A stretch of DNA of 64,000 bases from Bacteriovorax sp. BSW11_IV. Its GTDB lineage: Bacteria > Bdellovibrionota > Bacteriovoracia > Bacteriovoracales > Bacteriovoracaceae. The notes under the pieces are model-generated. The model was not told the DNA's origin, ran no database searches, and saw only the letters and a program-made list of their open reading frames with translations. Shown piece after piece: positions 24,031 to 33,522 of the stretch (position 1 is its first letter; each line of letters opens with the position of its first letter). A program made the position numbers and the translations under genes. The DNA is taken from the NCBI RefSeq assembly GCF_000447755.1, contig NZ_AUNE01000008.1:1-64000 (forward strand), in the 5' to 3' direction.

Positions 24031-24964
24031 AGTAATTAGGTGATTCTTTTTGAATGTATGCAACAGCATTATGGCTGTGCAAAGATTCAATGTGCTCAAC
24101 TTTGGCGTTCCAGTCAAGAATCTTATCTTCGTGATCTAGTACTGTTGAAATTCTTCTTGAAGAGTGCTCAACGAACATAGGATTATCACCATTTAAAATA
24201 GCGAAGGCCTGCTCATCAACTCTCTTAACAAGAGATTGTGTTTCAGTTGGAAGTGCAATTCTAAGAAGTTCAATCAGACGTTCAATTGAAAATCCACTTT
24301 CTACATCGTATACGACTTGAACAGTTGCGACTGATCTTTGAGAGTGAGCTGATGCAATTCCTGAACCTTCTGTCGTTAGACCTTGACGGTATTCTTCTTC
24401 GTATTGCTTTGACATTGATAGTGAACAAGGACAAGTTGAAGAGTACTCATATTGGATTGTTAAATACAATAGAACGCGACCATCTTTATTCTCGATCCCT
24501 TCCCATTCACACTTGTAATATTGCCATCCCCAGTTTTCAGACTTCAAAGACTTTTGCTTAACAGGGTAGCTAAATTTTAATTTTAGGTGAGCTTTTTCGA
24601 TTAGATCTTCATCTTCGAAATCGCGAAGATCAGCTCTATAGCGTCCTAGAACTTTCTTGTAAAAAGCAGAGTTCACAGGAATCTTACTTCCTTCCTCTTG
24701 TAGGATTGCGCAAAAGCGGCTCATGTTAGCACCTGTTTTAGATGCTTTTAAATAAACAAACATCGATGCTTCTGCATCATGATTCATTGTGTGACCATCG
24801 CCATGCTCAAACATTAATGGGATTCTAAATCTTTCGATACCAACGCGTGGAATTGCGATTTGAACTTGGTTAGGCATTTTTTGAAAATCATTTAGACCTG
24901 ACTTATCTTTAACTTCACAGTCTAGAATGTCTTCTCTTGTATTTCTTAAAGCTTCTACATTCAT
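24029..24964 (-). CDS. folE2: GTP cyclohydrolase IB (FolE2)
   Basis: This cytoplasmic enzyme converts GTP to 7,8-dihydroneopterin triphosphate, the first step of folate (and queuosine) synthesis. Visible family features are the N-terminal DFQKMPNQVQIAIPRVGI, MNHDAEASMFV, the metal-site Cys in STCPCSLSMS and the conserved GIASAHSQRS. 311 residues from ATG 24964; the frame stays open back to a TTG at 25018, but the first FolE2 residues match the later start. FolE2 is the metal-flexible form that replaces zinc-dependent FolE in many bacteria. No folE is in the window. Confidence 0.93.
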   Translation of the reverse strand: MNVEALRNTREDILDCEVKDKSGLNDFQKMPNQVQIAIPRVGIERFRIPLMFEHGDGHTMNHDAEASMFVYLKASKTGANMSRFCAILQEEGSKIPVNSAFYKKVLGRYRADLRDFEDEDLIEKAHLKLKFSYPVKQKSLKSENWGWQYYKCEWEGIENKDGRVLLYLTIQYEYSSTCPCSLSMSKQYEEEYRQGLTTEGSGIASAHSQRSVATVQVVYDVESGFSIERLIELLRIALPTETQSLVKRVDEQAFAILNGDNPMFVEHSSRRISTVLDHEDKILDWNAKVEHIESLHSHNAVAYIQKESPNY

Positions 24965-25269
24965 TTCTATCGTTCCCCAAAATAGGTCATAAAAGACCTT
25001 ATTTTTTTTATTGCGCAACCTTTTTATATTACTAAGGTGCTGTTGTAAACCATGTTTGCGCCTTACTCTATAAGCATAACAGGTTTATGAACTTTTCTGA
25101 CGTGTTTCTTCAGTCCTAAATCATTGAAATCTTAATCTGGCATTGGCCATGTCCTTCAAAATAGAGAGATTTTATAGAGGCTTTACAAACGCTCGACACT
25201 CTTTTTTCTAAATGAAATGTTAATATTCGACGATAATAGTAGGGAGAAGATCGCCTAAAGAGAGGACCT
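24965..25269. other. 305-base divergent intergenic region
   Basis: This separates folE2 (minus) from the zinc-ribbon gene (plus). Apart from the dyad at 24981-25003 and a ribosome site GAGAGGACCT before 25270, I see no gene, RNA structure or clear promoter pair. Confidence 0.5.
24981..25003. promoter_or_regulatory. Dyad in the folE2 leader
   Basis: AATA-GGTC and GACC-TTATT flank a 6-base centre, 17 bases before the folE2 ATG. On the plus strand it is followed by a run of T. It could be an operator, a leader hairpin or a plus-strand terminator; the sequence does not decide. Confidence 0.35.
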
Positions 25270-25482
25270 ATGTCGGCACAAAAACTCTATGAAATTGAGA
25301 CCTATGAGAAGTACTTGCTCTCTGTTGATGAAGTGAAAAAGCAGATTGAGAATTGTCCTGTTTGCGGGGCCAAGCTTATTTTGACACATATCACCGATTC
25401 TCAAAATATGTTGGCCCAAGAAACGTCTAAATGCTTAGACTGTGAATATGGTACACGCGAAGTGTACCACGTTTTAAATTAA
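25270..25482 (+). CDS. Small zinc-ribbon protein
   Basis: 70 residues. CPVCG near the middle and CLDC near the end form a CxxC...CxxC zinc-binding pair. The rest is helical and charged. Family unknown. It has a good ribosome site (GAGAGGACCT). Its stop overlaps the stop of convergent cdd by four bases (TTAA). Confidence 0.75.
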   Translation: MSAQKLYEIETYEKYLLSVDEVKKQIENCPVCGAKLILTHITDSQNMLAQETSKCLDCEYGTREVYHVLN

Positions 25483-25889
25483 GAAAATAAAGTATCAAAT
25501 GGGTAAGGAAGAAGTTCTTTGAAAAGGACTTTTTTCTTAATTCCTTCAAGGTCTCCAAGATAGATTGGTGCATCTCCCTTAGAAAATTCATTGATGACTT
25601 GTAGGCAAAAAGCGCAAGGAACAGTGACAGGATTTGTGTCACAAACAACAACGATAAAATCAACTTCTTTTCTTCCAAGTACCGTTATCCCTGACCATAG
25701 GGCAGTTCTCTCAGCACAAACAGTTCCACCGTAGCTCGCATTTTCAATGTTGCAGCCACCAAAAATTTTCTCAACACCTTTGAATGCGACGGCCGCTCCA
25801 ACGTGAAATTTGCTGTAAGGGGCGTGAGCATGGTCACGAGTTGATTTTGCGATTTCGTATGCTTCTAGTACACGTGCATCAGTTAGCAT
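25479..25889 (-). CDS. cdd: Cytidine deaminase
   Basis: 136 residues, the size of the small tetrameric enzyme class. It deaminates cytidine and deoxycytidine in pyrimidine salvage. The zinc site is seen in VCAERTAL (Cys and catalytic Glu) and PCAFCLQ (two Cys); PYSKFHVGAA and NIENASYG are substrate-site motifs. It overlaps pyrC by seven bases and is translated from the same message. Confidence 0.95.
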   Translation of the reverse strand: MLTDARVLEAYEIAKSTRDHAHAPYSKFHVGAAVAFKGVEKIFGGCNIENASYGGTVCAERTALWSGITVLGRKEVDFIVVVCDTNPVTVPCAFCLQVINEFSKGDAPIYLGDLEGIKKKVLFKELLPYPFDTLFS

Positions 25890-27214
25890 GTAGCGTCCTT
25901 TTTAATAATGGGTGAAGCTGCATTTTCGTGCAGTATCTTTCCGTTTAACATAACAATTGATCCCATGACAATAGTGGAAACGATGCGACCTTTAACTTTC
26001 ATACCATTGTAGGGAGTCCAGCCGCATTTAGATGCCTGCTCTTCATTGGTGATGAGGTGATCGCCTTTTAAATCAGCAATCGAAAAGTCTGCATCATAGC
26101 CAGGTGCAATTTTCCCTTTATTGAGTCCATACAGTTTAGCAGGGGCTTCACAAAGAAGCTCTTGCAATTTTTCTATACTAATTTTTCCTCTAAGGTGATG
26201 ATTGAGCATGATTTGAAAAATCGTTTGCACGCCAGGCATACCTGAAGGAGTGTCTGGGTAGCCTTTATTTTTCTCTTCAGTCGTATGTGGTGCATGGTCT
26301 GAGCCAATTACATCTACGAGTCCTTTATTTAAACCTTGCCATAAACCATCTGTGTGAACTTTTTCTCTAATTGGGGGATTCATTTGAGCAAATGTTCCGA
26401 TGATATCGTAAATGTCGGGAGCATAAAGAGTGAGATGTTGTGGAGTCACTTCCACAGTGCAATAGTTGCGATCTTTTTCGATTAGCTCCATTTCATCTTT
26501 AGTCGTGATATGAAGAAGGTGAACTTTTCTTTTTGCCTCTTTAGCAATAGAGAGAATCATTTTTGTTGATTCAACAGCGCTATCGACATTTCTCCACTCA
26601 TAGTGGGCGTGAACAGACTTTGCATTGTCGCGGATATGTTTTCTTTGATTAAGAATAGTTTCAGATTCAGAGTGAACAGCGATTGGGCATGAAATATTTT
26701 TAAAAATTTCCAGAAGCTTTTCTCTGTCAAAAAGGAGAAGAGATCCCGTTGAACTGCCTAGAAAGATCTTCACGCCACAGCAACCTTCAAGCCCTTGTGA
26801 TTTTTGTAGCTCTTCTAAATTATTTCCAGTTGCCCCAATAAAGAATCCAAAATTAACGAGTGATTTTTCTTTTCCAAGACGAACTTTTTCATTGATGGCC
26901 TCTACTGTTGTCGTAGGAGGATTAGTGTTTGGCATTTCTAGGAATGTGGTAACACCACCAAGTGCCGCTGCGAGAGAGCCCGTGTAGAGGTCTTCTTTAT
27001 GGATTAGGCCAGGTTCGCGAAAATGGACTTGGCTATCAATAACACCAGGAAAAACATGAAGTCCTGAGGCATCAAACTCCTCTTTGGCATTGGCCTGTAG
27101 ATTTTTTTCAATTTTTTTTATTTTTTTGCCATATATACCGATATCGGCTATATTGAGGTGACCATCTACTAAAAAGGTAGCATTTCTAATGACGAGATCA
27201 AATTCGTTATCCAC
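25883..27214 (-). CDS. pyrC: Dihydroorotase
   Basis: A 443-residue cyclic amidohydrolase; it closes carbamoyl-aspartate to dihydroorotate in pyrimidine synthesis. Seen: DSQVHFREPG, VKIFLGSSTGS (carboxylated Lys), HSESE, HLLHIT and GSDHAPHT (catalytic Asp). In the first motif the usual HxH is QxH; as far as I recall, the same change occurs in Bacteroidetes-type dihydroorotases. Start is GTG 27214 with GGACTT upstream. Forms a two-gene operon with cdd. An allantoinase or hydantoinase role is less likely given the FREPG and MPNTNPP motifs. Confidence 0.9.
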   Translation of the reverse strand: MDNEFDLVIRNATFLVDGHLNIADIGIYGKKIKKIEKNLQANAKEEFDASGLHVFPGVIDSQVHFREPGLIHKEDLYTGSLAAALGGVTTFLEMPNTNPPTTTVEAINEKVRLGKEKSLVNFGFFIGATGNNLEELQKSQGLEGCCGVKIFLGSSTGSLLLFDREKLLEIFKNISCPIAVHSESETILNQRKHIRDNAKSVHAHYEWRNVDSAVESTKMILSIAKEAKRKVHLLHITTKDEMELIEKDRNYCTVEVTPQHLTLYAPDIYDIIGTFAQMNPPIREKVHTDGLWQGLNKGLVDVIGSDHAPHTTEEKNKGYPDTPSGMPGVQTIFQIMLNHHLRGKISIEKLQELLCEAPAKLYGLNKGKIAPGYDADFSIADLKGDHLITNEEQASKCGWTPYNGMKVKGRIVSTIVMGSIVMLNGKILHENAASPIIKKDATC

Positions 27215-27330
27215 AATTCAAGTCCTTTGCTGTTGCTGCTGTAGCACATGCTGCTGCTAATAGTTTTTTGCGGCTAAAATTCTTACAATAAAATTATAAT
27301 TCAAATTACAAGATAAATGGAGAAGGGAAA

Positions 27331-28794
27331 ATGACGTTAACAGTATTTAATACTATGACAAAAGAAAAAGAGTCATTTAAAAGCATCGAGCCTGGCAAGG
27401 TGAAAATGTATGTATGTGGTCCTACTGTTTATGACTATCTTCATATTGGAAACTTTAGAGGGGCCATTTTCTTCAATATGGTGAGAAATTGGCTAGAGCA
27501 TAGTGGTTATGACGTTACATTTGTTTATAACTACACTGATGTCGATGATAAGATTATTGCCCGTGCAAATGAGAGGGGTATTACTTCAAATGAACTTTCG
27601 GAAGAATTTATTCGCGCTTTTGAAGAAGATTTTTCTCGTCTAGGTCTAAGAAAGCATGATCACAATCCTAAAGTAACTGATTATATGGATCAGATTATTG
27701 AGTATGTAGCTTCTCTTGTAGAACAGAAAAAGGCCTATGTCGTTAATGGTGAAGTGTTTTACTCAATTGACTCATTCAAACCTTATGGTGCTCTTTCGGG
27801 TAAAAAACTCGATGACCTCCATGCTGGTCAAAGAGTAGAAGTTGATCCAAATAAGTTAAGCCCATTTGACTTCGTTCTTTGGAAACCGGCCAAAGAAGGT
27901 GAGCCTTCATGGGCATCACCATGGGGTCAAGGTCGTCCAGGTTGGCATATTGAATGTTCTGCCATGATTAAATCACTTCTAGGCGATACGATTGATATTC
28001 ACGGAGGTGGAATTGACTTAATTTTTCCGCACCATGAAAACGAAATTGCTCAAGGTGAGGGATGCACAGGTTGCAAGTACGTAAACTATTGGATGCATAA
28101 CGACTTCATTAATATTAAAGGGGAGAAGATGAGTAAGTCCCTTGGAAACTTCATTACGGCAAGAGGTTTCATGGATACTTATCATCCAGAAGTTTTAAAG
28201 TTCTTAATGCTCTCTGCTCATTACAGATCTTTACTCAATGTTAGTGATGAAAAAATTGAACAAACATTCTCTGGTCTTGCAAGAGTTTATCATGCACTCA
28301 ACTCTGCAAATCAAATGCTTTTAAAAACCGAGGCCGTAGCTGGCGCAGCTACTGAGAAGAACTTCGATTCAATGTTAAAAGAGCTTGATAAGAAAATCGA
28401 GAAATCAATGAATGACGATTTCTCTACAAATGAAGTTATTGCTTGCATCTATGAAGCAGTTAGAGGGTTTAATGCTCTTAATCTTGGTAAGAAATTAAAA
28501 GATCCAGCTACTCATGTTACAGTGAAAAGATTTAAAGAGTGGGTACTTCAATATGGTTCAATGATGGCGTTGTTTGTTGAAGAGCCATCACAATTTCTAA
28601 GAGAGGTTGATGATATTCTTTTGAAACAAAAAGGATTATCAAGAAACGAAGTTGATGCTCTTATTGAAGAGCGTGCAAATGCTCGTTTGGAAAAAGATTT
28701 TGCAAAATCTGATGAAATTAGAGACAAGCTCCATAACATGGGAATTGATTTCCAAGACACACCAGAAGGACCAATCTGGAACGTAAAAATTTAG
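27331..28794 (+). CDS. cysS: Cysteinyl-tRNA synthetase
   Basis: 487 residues, class I synthetase charging tRNA-Cys. HIGN signature (YLHIGNFRG, ~residue 37), KMSKSLGN (~267), and zinc ligands Cys in VCGPT, Cys in ECSAM and the HHENEIAQ helix. Normal length. GGAGAAGGGAAA precedes the ATG. Divergent from pyrC, with 116 bases between; a TATAAT at 27295-27300 may be its -10 box but no good -35 is seen. Confidence 0.97.
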   Translation: MTLTVFNTMTKEKESFKSIEPGKVKMYVCGPTVYDYLHIGNFRGAIFFNMVRNWLEHSGYDVTFVYNYTDVDDKIIARANERGITSNELSEEFIRAFEEDFSRLGLRKHDHNPKVTDYMDQIIEYVASLVEQKKAYVVNGEVFYSIDSFKPYGALSGKKLDDLHAGQRVEVDPNKLSPFDFVLWKPAKEGEPSWASPWGQGRPGWHIECSAMIKSLLGDTIDIHGGGIDLIFPHHENEIAQGEGCTGCKYVNYWMHNDFINIKGEKMSKSLGNFITARGFMDTYHPEVLKFLMLSAHYRSLLNVSDEKIEQTFSGLARVYHALNSANQMLLKTEAVAGAATEKNFDSMLKELDKKIEKSMNDDFSTNEVIACIYEAVRGFNALNLGKKLKDPATHVTVKRFKEWVLQYGSMMALFVEEPSQFLREVDDILLKQKGLSRNEVDALIEERANARLEKDFAKSDEIRDKLHNMGIDFQDTPEGPIWNVKI

Positions 28795-28828
28795 AAATGA
28801 CCTAATTTCAAAGGTTAATTTAAATAGA

Positions 28829-28852
28829 GGGGAAGTTAAGACTTCCCCTTTA
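28829..28852 (+). terminator. Terminator after cysS
   Basis: GGGGAAGT and ACTTCCCC form an 8-bp stem with a 4-base loop, followed by a short T-rich stretch. Confidence 0.8.
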
Positions 28853-29050
28853 TTCATCTCATTAGCGACCAAATATAGAGGCATACTTAATCATTATTTT
28901 TTCTTCATAACAATAAGAGAAATTCATTTATCAAAAGCAAAACGTCAAAAGCCATTTGATTTATAGGCAAAGAGTGCTTGTGATTCAGATCATACTTTTT
29001 TCTGACCTGTTCCTTCTATAATTTTTTTATCACGTCAAAAAGGAAAGAGG

Positions 29051-30727
29051 ATGAAAAAATTAAACTTCAGAACACGCATTATGTGGATCGTTGGCTCATC
29101 GTGTGTTCTCTGCTCAAGTCTATCAATACTTGTCTCCATTTATTTTGGAAAGGAGGAACTCGCTGCAGGTATTATTGAAAAGGCCCAGACAATTCACTCT
29201 CGATTAGAGGCGGCCACTGAATACGTCGCACTACAAGGTGGCTTATCATCTGAAATTAAAAAATTCAAAGAAGCTTATTCTTCAGATAATCAAATGACAA
29301 AAGAAGACAAGGAACAAGTTTTAAAACAAGTTCCTATTTTCGCAGCAATGAAGATCGGTGAAAAAGATTCTCAGAAAGAGCGCTATCTATTTAGAGTTTT
29401 CTCGAATGAACCAAGAAGGAAAGAGAATTTAGCAAATGATTTTGAAAAAACAGTTTATGATAAGTTTCTAAAAGATAAAAGTTTGAAGCAATATGTTCAT
29501 AATGATGGTGAAGTGATTACTGTTTTTAAACCAGTTCGTCTTAGTGAAAAACAAGGTTGTCTCACCTGTCATGGTGACCCAAGACTCAGCCCGTGGAATA
29601 ACGGCAAGGATATATTAGGATATCCGATGGAAAATTGGGAAGATGGACGCTTACATGGCGTCTTTGCTATTTCTTCGAATATAGATGAGATAAGGGCCTT
29701 AAGGAAAACTGACGAGCATACCCGTACTCTCATTCTTTTTGGAATGCTTCCTATTATAGGTGTGGTTTTTATCGCTTATTTATTAATAAAGACGCCACTT
29801 GCAAATGTTGTTAATGTTGCAAATAGACTCCAAAAAGTTACTGATGGAGTAGGTGGTGCATCTAAAGAAGTCAATGAGAATGCCTCAAATCTTTCACAGT
29901 CCACAACAGAACAAAGTGCTTCGATACAACAAACAAGTGCATCCCTTGAAGAAGTTGAAACGATGCTAAGAAGAACAACTGAAAATGCACAGAATGCTTC
30001 CGCCGTTTCTGCAAGTTCTCAAAGTAAGGCGCGAGATGGTCAAGAAGTTGTCGCAAGAATGAATGAGGCCATGTCAGAAATTAATCAATCAAATGAGAGC
30101 ATCATTGTTCAAGTTAAAAATAGTGAAAAAGAATTTGATGAGATCATAGCTGTAATAAAAGAGATTGGTGAGAAGACACAAGTTATTAATGATATCGTAT
30201 TTCAAACAAAACTATTATCATTCAACGCTTCGGTTGAAGCGGCAAGAGCAGGTGAGAATGGAAAAGGCTTTGCCGTTGTTGCTCAAGAGGTTGGAAGTCT
30301 TGCTCAGATGAGTGGTAATGCGGCAAATGAAATTACGAATATGCTAACAGATAGTATTCAAAAAGTTGAAAAGATAGTTAGTGAAACCAACTCGAGGATT
30401 AATGATCTTGTTGATATCGGGAAAATAAAAGTAGAACTTGGACAAAGTGTTGCGAACGAATGTCAAATAATTCTAAAAGAAATTGTCCAGCAAATAAGTG
30501 AAGCGGCACAGATGAGTCAAGAGATTACTGATGCGAGTCTTGAGCAGAATCAGGGGATAAGTGAAATTTCAAGTGCGATGAATCAGCTCGATGGGGTGGC
30601 CCATCATAATACAAAAACTTCGAATGATATGGAGAAGCTAGCGCAGGGTCTTTCTAGCCATGCAAAAGAATTGGAAAATTCGGTGAAGGATTTATTGGTC
30701 ACAGTTCTAGGTGATGATAAAGTCTAA
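29051..30727 (+). CDS. Chemoreceptor with a c-type haem (Tll0287-like) sensor domain
   Basis: 558 residues. Transmembrane segments at ~10-30 and ~225-245 enclose a ~195-residue periplasmic domain with FSNEPRRKENLANDFE and GCLTCHGDP: a CxxCH haem-attachment motif at Cys170-Cys173-His174, in the context of the Tll0287-like (DUF3365) family. The cytoplasmic part is a methyl-accepting signalling domain with tip [20 protein letters not shown] (~380). Haem-c chemoreceptors are known from Geobacter and are thought to sense redox state or gases; the same is inferred here. AAAGAGG precedes the ATG. A terminator follows. Confidence 0.9.
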   Translation: MKKLNFRTRIMWIVGSSCVLCSSLSILVSIYFGKEELAAGIIEKAQTIHSRLEAATEYVALQGGLSSEIKKFKEAYSSDNQMTKEDKEQVLKQVPIFAAMKIGEKDSQKERYLFRVFSNEPRRKENLANDFEKTVYDKFLKDKSLKQYVHNDGEVITVFKPVRLSEKQGCLTCHGDPRLSPWNNGKDILGYPMENWEDGRLHGVFAISSNIDEIRALRKTDEHTRTLILFGMLPIIGVVFIAYLLIKTPLANVVNVANRLQKVTDGVGGASKEVNENASNLSQSTTEQSASIQQTSASLEEVETMLRRTTENAQNASAVSASSQSKARDGQEVVARMNEAMSEINQSNESIIVQVKNSEKEFDEIIAVIKEIGEKTQVINDIVFQTKLLSFNASVEAARAGENGKGFAVVAQEVGSLAQMSGNAANEITNMLTDSIQKVEKIVSETNSRINDLVDIGKIKVELGQSVANECQIILKEIVQQISEAAQMSQEITDASLEQNQGISEISSAMNQLDGVAHHNTKTSNDMEKLAQGLSSHAKELENSVKDLLVTVLGDDKV

Positions 30728-30739
30728 ACTAAAAAAAAT

Positions 30740-30771
30740 GGCCAAGTCATATCAGAGACTTGGCCTTTTTT
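30740..30771 (+). terminator. Terminator after the haem chemoreceptor gene
   Basis: GGCCAAGTC (30740-30748) and GACTTGGCC (30757-30765), 8-base loop, then TTTTTT; an A-run precedes the stem. Confidence 0.9.
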
Positions 30772-30927
30772 ATGTCCGGAATTGTTGGCAAATTTTCAAA
30801 ATTCCTTCCGTTTTATCTGGACCACTGAAAAATATTATTTCCATCATTACAGTGACTTAAATCCAAAATGTAAGTGTACCTAAAAGTTAGACGCTAAAAT
30901 AAAAGTATCTTAATTTTGAGGTGAGTT

Positions 30928-32679
30928 ATGAAAAAGTTGCTTCTACTAATGACGGTATTTACAACACTAATCGCTTGCGGAAAAAAAGGTAATAGTACCA
31001 ACGTAAAGCTTAAGCTAAGTAATCTTGTTAGCACTGGAACAACATCTTTTAATGGTGGTGTTTACTTAGTTGGGCATAGACTAGATGATTTCCAATCTAT
31101 TGCCATTGGTCTTAAATTGGATGGTTCTGATAATTTCTTTACTCTTGAAAAAGGAGACTGGGAATTTGCGGCCATCGGTTGGAGTTCTACTGTGGCAGGA
31201 GTCGCAAACACTGGACTAAGTGGGGATGTTCGTTGCGGTTACTCTGGAGTTAAGAAGTTTTCATTTGATGAAGAACAAATTGAATTAACTCTGTCAAAGG
31301 CCGGCTGTAATTTTCAGCTACCAACAACAGGAGAGAGATTTTCTGCGCTATCAGATCTTGAAGCTGATTATATGTTTAAAAAAGTTAACTTCTATAGTTG
31401 TATGCAGATTCCAGCTGGGGGAGTGAGTGGATCTGAGTGTTATGGTGTGAATAATTTAAACTCTGTAATTAATGTTGGTCTATCAAAATCATATGAGATT
31501 GTTTTACCAGGTGAAATGGAACTTGGTGGTAATAAATCTTTCCTTCCTGGACTTAAAACTAAATGTATTAATATGGCCACTGATGAGTCAGTTCGTCTTC
31601 CAACAGGGAATGGATTTGATTCATTCATTAATCTTGCACTTGTTTCATATCCAGAAGAAAACTGTGTAGGTAATCCAAGTATTTCGGATTTTCGCAGTGG
31701 ACTTCGTGTAAATAGTACGATGCCAGATAAAAAATCTTTCTTCATGGCCAGTGATAATTTTGATTCATCTCGTGTCGCTTTATATTTTGAACACAATCCA
31801 AATAGTGCAAATAATGCGCAGGTTTTTGGTAATGGTCAGGATGGCTCATCAGTGATTACGACTATTGATGCAAATTATTTTGCTAATATTCTAACTCTAT
31901 CGAGTAATTCAGTGACAGTTACTTCTGGTCACGGAACAAATATTTTACCTAATGATGAGGTTATGCTCTACATTACTGAAGATGACGGAACGTGTGGGTC
32001 AGGATTTGGACAAGGACGTTTTGTCTTTAATAGAATTGCTTCTAAAAGTGGTGATTCATTTACCTTCTTCAAAAGTATAAATGAAGTTTTTGGCACGACA
32101 CCAAATATCAGCAGTTCAGCCTGTTCTGTGCAGATGTTAAAAGTATTCAACTATAAAGGGATTTCTCTATCAGGTTCAACTCCTATTGTGGCAGCGGCCT
32201 ACGATGAAACTAATAAAATAGGAGGTGTTATTGCCATAAGAGTTAGAGATAATTTGCAGATGAATTTTGATGGAAATGGTGCAACTATAGATTCTTATGC
32301 TAAGGGGTTCTATACGATTAGTGGGCAATCTAAATGTTCATCTACACTTTCCCAGTGTGCTCCTTTTGGAGACGGTAATGGAACCTTTGCTGGTGGAGGT
32401 GCCATTTACCTATCCGCCAGAAGTATTATTACTGATAATGGAAGTGGACTTCATTTTATCAAAGCTGATGAAGGTGGAACAGGCGCAACGAAAGGCTCTG
32501 CTCGTGTTAGATTGAACTATGCAAGTATTGGGACAAATGATTCTATCTTTGTTAATGGAAATCCAAGCTTTTCAGACATAAGATACTGCAATGATAGTTC
32601 CAGTTCATTATCTTTGCGTACGGCAGTTGATGGAACCGCCGGAGATGGTCTCATTCAGACTCCAAGTCTTTGCTATTAA
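30928..32679 (+). CDS. Lipoprotein of unknown function
   Basis: 583 residues. Signal peptide with lipobox LIAC (Cys17). The mature part is rich in Gly, Ser, Asn and short beta strands and has many cysteines, some in YSCMQ, SECYG, KCSSTLSQCAP and RYCNDS. The last ~130 residues have a run of G/S-rich segments (DGNGTFAGGGAIYLSA) reminiscent of a beta-helix surface protein. No family recognised. GAGGTGAG precedes the ATG. Stand-alone gene between two terminators. Confidence 0.8.
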   Translation: MKKLLLLMTVFTTLIACGKKGNSTNVKLKLSNLVSTGTTSFNGGVYLVGHRLDDFQSIAIGLKLDGSDNFFTLEKGDWEFAAIGWSSTVAGVANTGLSGDVRCGYSGVKKFSFDEEQIELTLSKAGCNFQLPTTGERFSALSDLEADYMFKKVNFYSCMQIPAGGVSGSECYGVNNLNSVINVGLSKSYEIVLPGEMELGGNKSFLPGLKTKCINMATDESVRLPTGNGFDSFINLALVSYPEENCVGNPSISDFRSGLRVNSTMPDKKSFFMASDNFDSSRVALYFEHNPNSANNAQVFGNGQDGSSVITTIDANYFANILTLSSNSVTVTSGHGTNILPNDEVMLYITEDDGTCGSGFGQGRFVFNRIASKSGDSFTFFKSINEVFGTTPNISSSACSVQMLKVFNYKGISLSGSTPIVAAAYDETNKIGGVIAIRVRDNLQMNFDGNGATIDSYAKGFYTISGQSKCSSTLSQCAPFGDGNGTFAGGGAIYLSARSIITDNGSGLHFIKADEGGTGATKGSARVRLNYASIGTNDSIFVNGNPSFSDIRYCNDSSSSLSLRTAVDGTAGDGLIQTPSLCY

Positions 32680-32707
32680 TAAGTAATTCAAATTGAGTAA
32701 ATATTAA

Positions 32708-32730
32708 GGTCTGCTAAGAGCAGGCCTTTC
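32708..32730 (+). terminator. Weak terminator after the lipoprotein gene
   Basis: GGTCTGC (32708-32714) pairs with GCAGGCC (32720-32726) including one G-T pair; loop TAAGA, then TTTCT. Confidence 0.6.
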
Positions 32731-32742
32731 TATAATAGGGGT

Positions 32743-33456
32743 ATGAGCGAAAAACCCTACACCTACAAATACAAGATTTCTTTTGCTAATGGCGAAGTCT
32801 ACACTAAAGATATTGTCATTGATAATATTGATGGCACCTTAGTTGAAAGTGAGATCATTCCCAAAGATCTAGAGGAAATGGCCCGACTTGATTTTTGTAA
32901 ATGTACGCATTGTCCTTACTCTGAAAAAGAATTTAAATACTGTCCAGTTTTTAGAAATATTACCCAAGTTGTAAATGATTTCAAAAATCATAACCCTCAT
33001 GAGGTTGTTACAGCATCTGTAGAGTTTAATGGCAGAAAAGTTGAAACAAAGGATGAACTCCATGTTCCTTTAACCTCACTTGTTGGTCTACTAATGGCCT
33101 CTAGTGAATGTGAATACTTTGATTTTCTAAAACCTATGGCCAAGACTCACCAACCTTTTTCAACTTATGAGGAAACGTTGATTAGAGTAGTCAGTTTCTA
33201 TTTTCTTAATAGGTTTTTATGTGGTCATACACTCGATTGGAATATTCAAGAATTAAGAAAACAGTATCAAGATTTAGAAAAAGTTAATGCTGGTATTCTA
33301 GAGAGAATAAAAGCAATTAAAGATGGAGCAGAGGCCGAAGCTGAGGCAGTACTAGTCTTAGATAGTTTTATAAAAAACTTCTCTTGGGAATATGAATTGA
33401 ACTTAGATGATCTAAAAGAATTTTTTCAAAGAGGGAAAGGTTTTTTAAATCTCTAA
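32743..33456 (+). CDS. Cytoplasmic protein with Cys-rich cluster, unknown function
   Basis: 237 residues, no signal peptide. A Cys cluster CKCTHCPYSEKEFKYC at ~52-67 may bind metal. It is followed by a mixed alpha/beta middle and a helical, acidic C-terminus. I cannot name the family with confidence. AGGGGT lies close before the ATG. Separated by 66 bases from the Cache protein gene. Confidence 0.7.
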   Translation: MSEKPYTYKYKISFANGEVYTKDIVIDNIDGTLVESEIIPKDLEEMARLDFCKCTHCPYSEKEFKYCPVFRNITQVVNDFKNHNPHEVVTASVEFNGRKVETKDELHVPLTSLVGLLMASSECEYFDFLKPMAKTHQPFSTYEETLIRVVSFYFLNRFLCGHTLDWNIQELRKQYQDLEKVNAGILERIKAIKDGAEAEAEAVLVLDSFIKNFSWEYELNLDDLKEFFQRGKGFLNL

Positions 33457-33522
33457 GTTAATTTCCCTAACGTTTTTTTATTTTTTGTACGAAAATACAG
33501 ATACATAAAACGGAGGAAGAGA

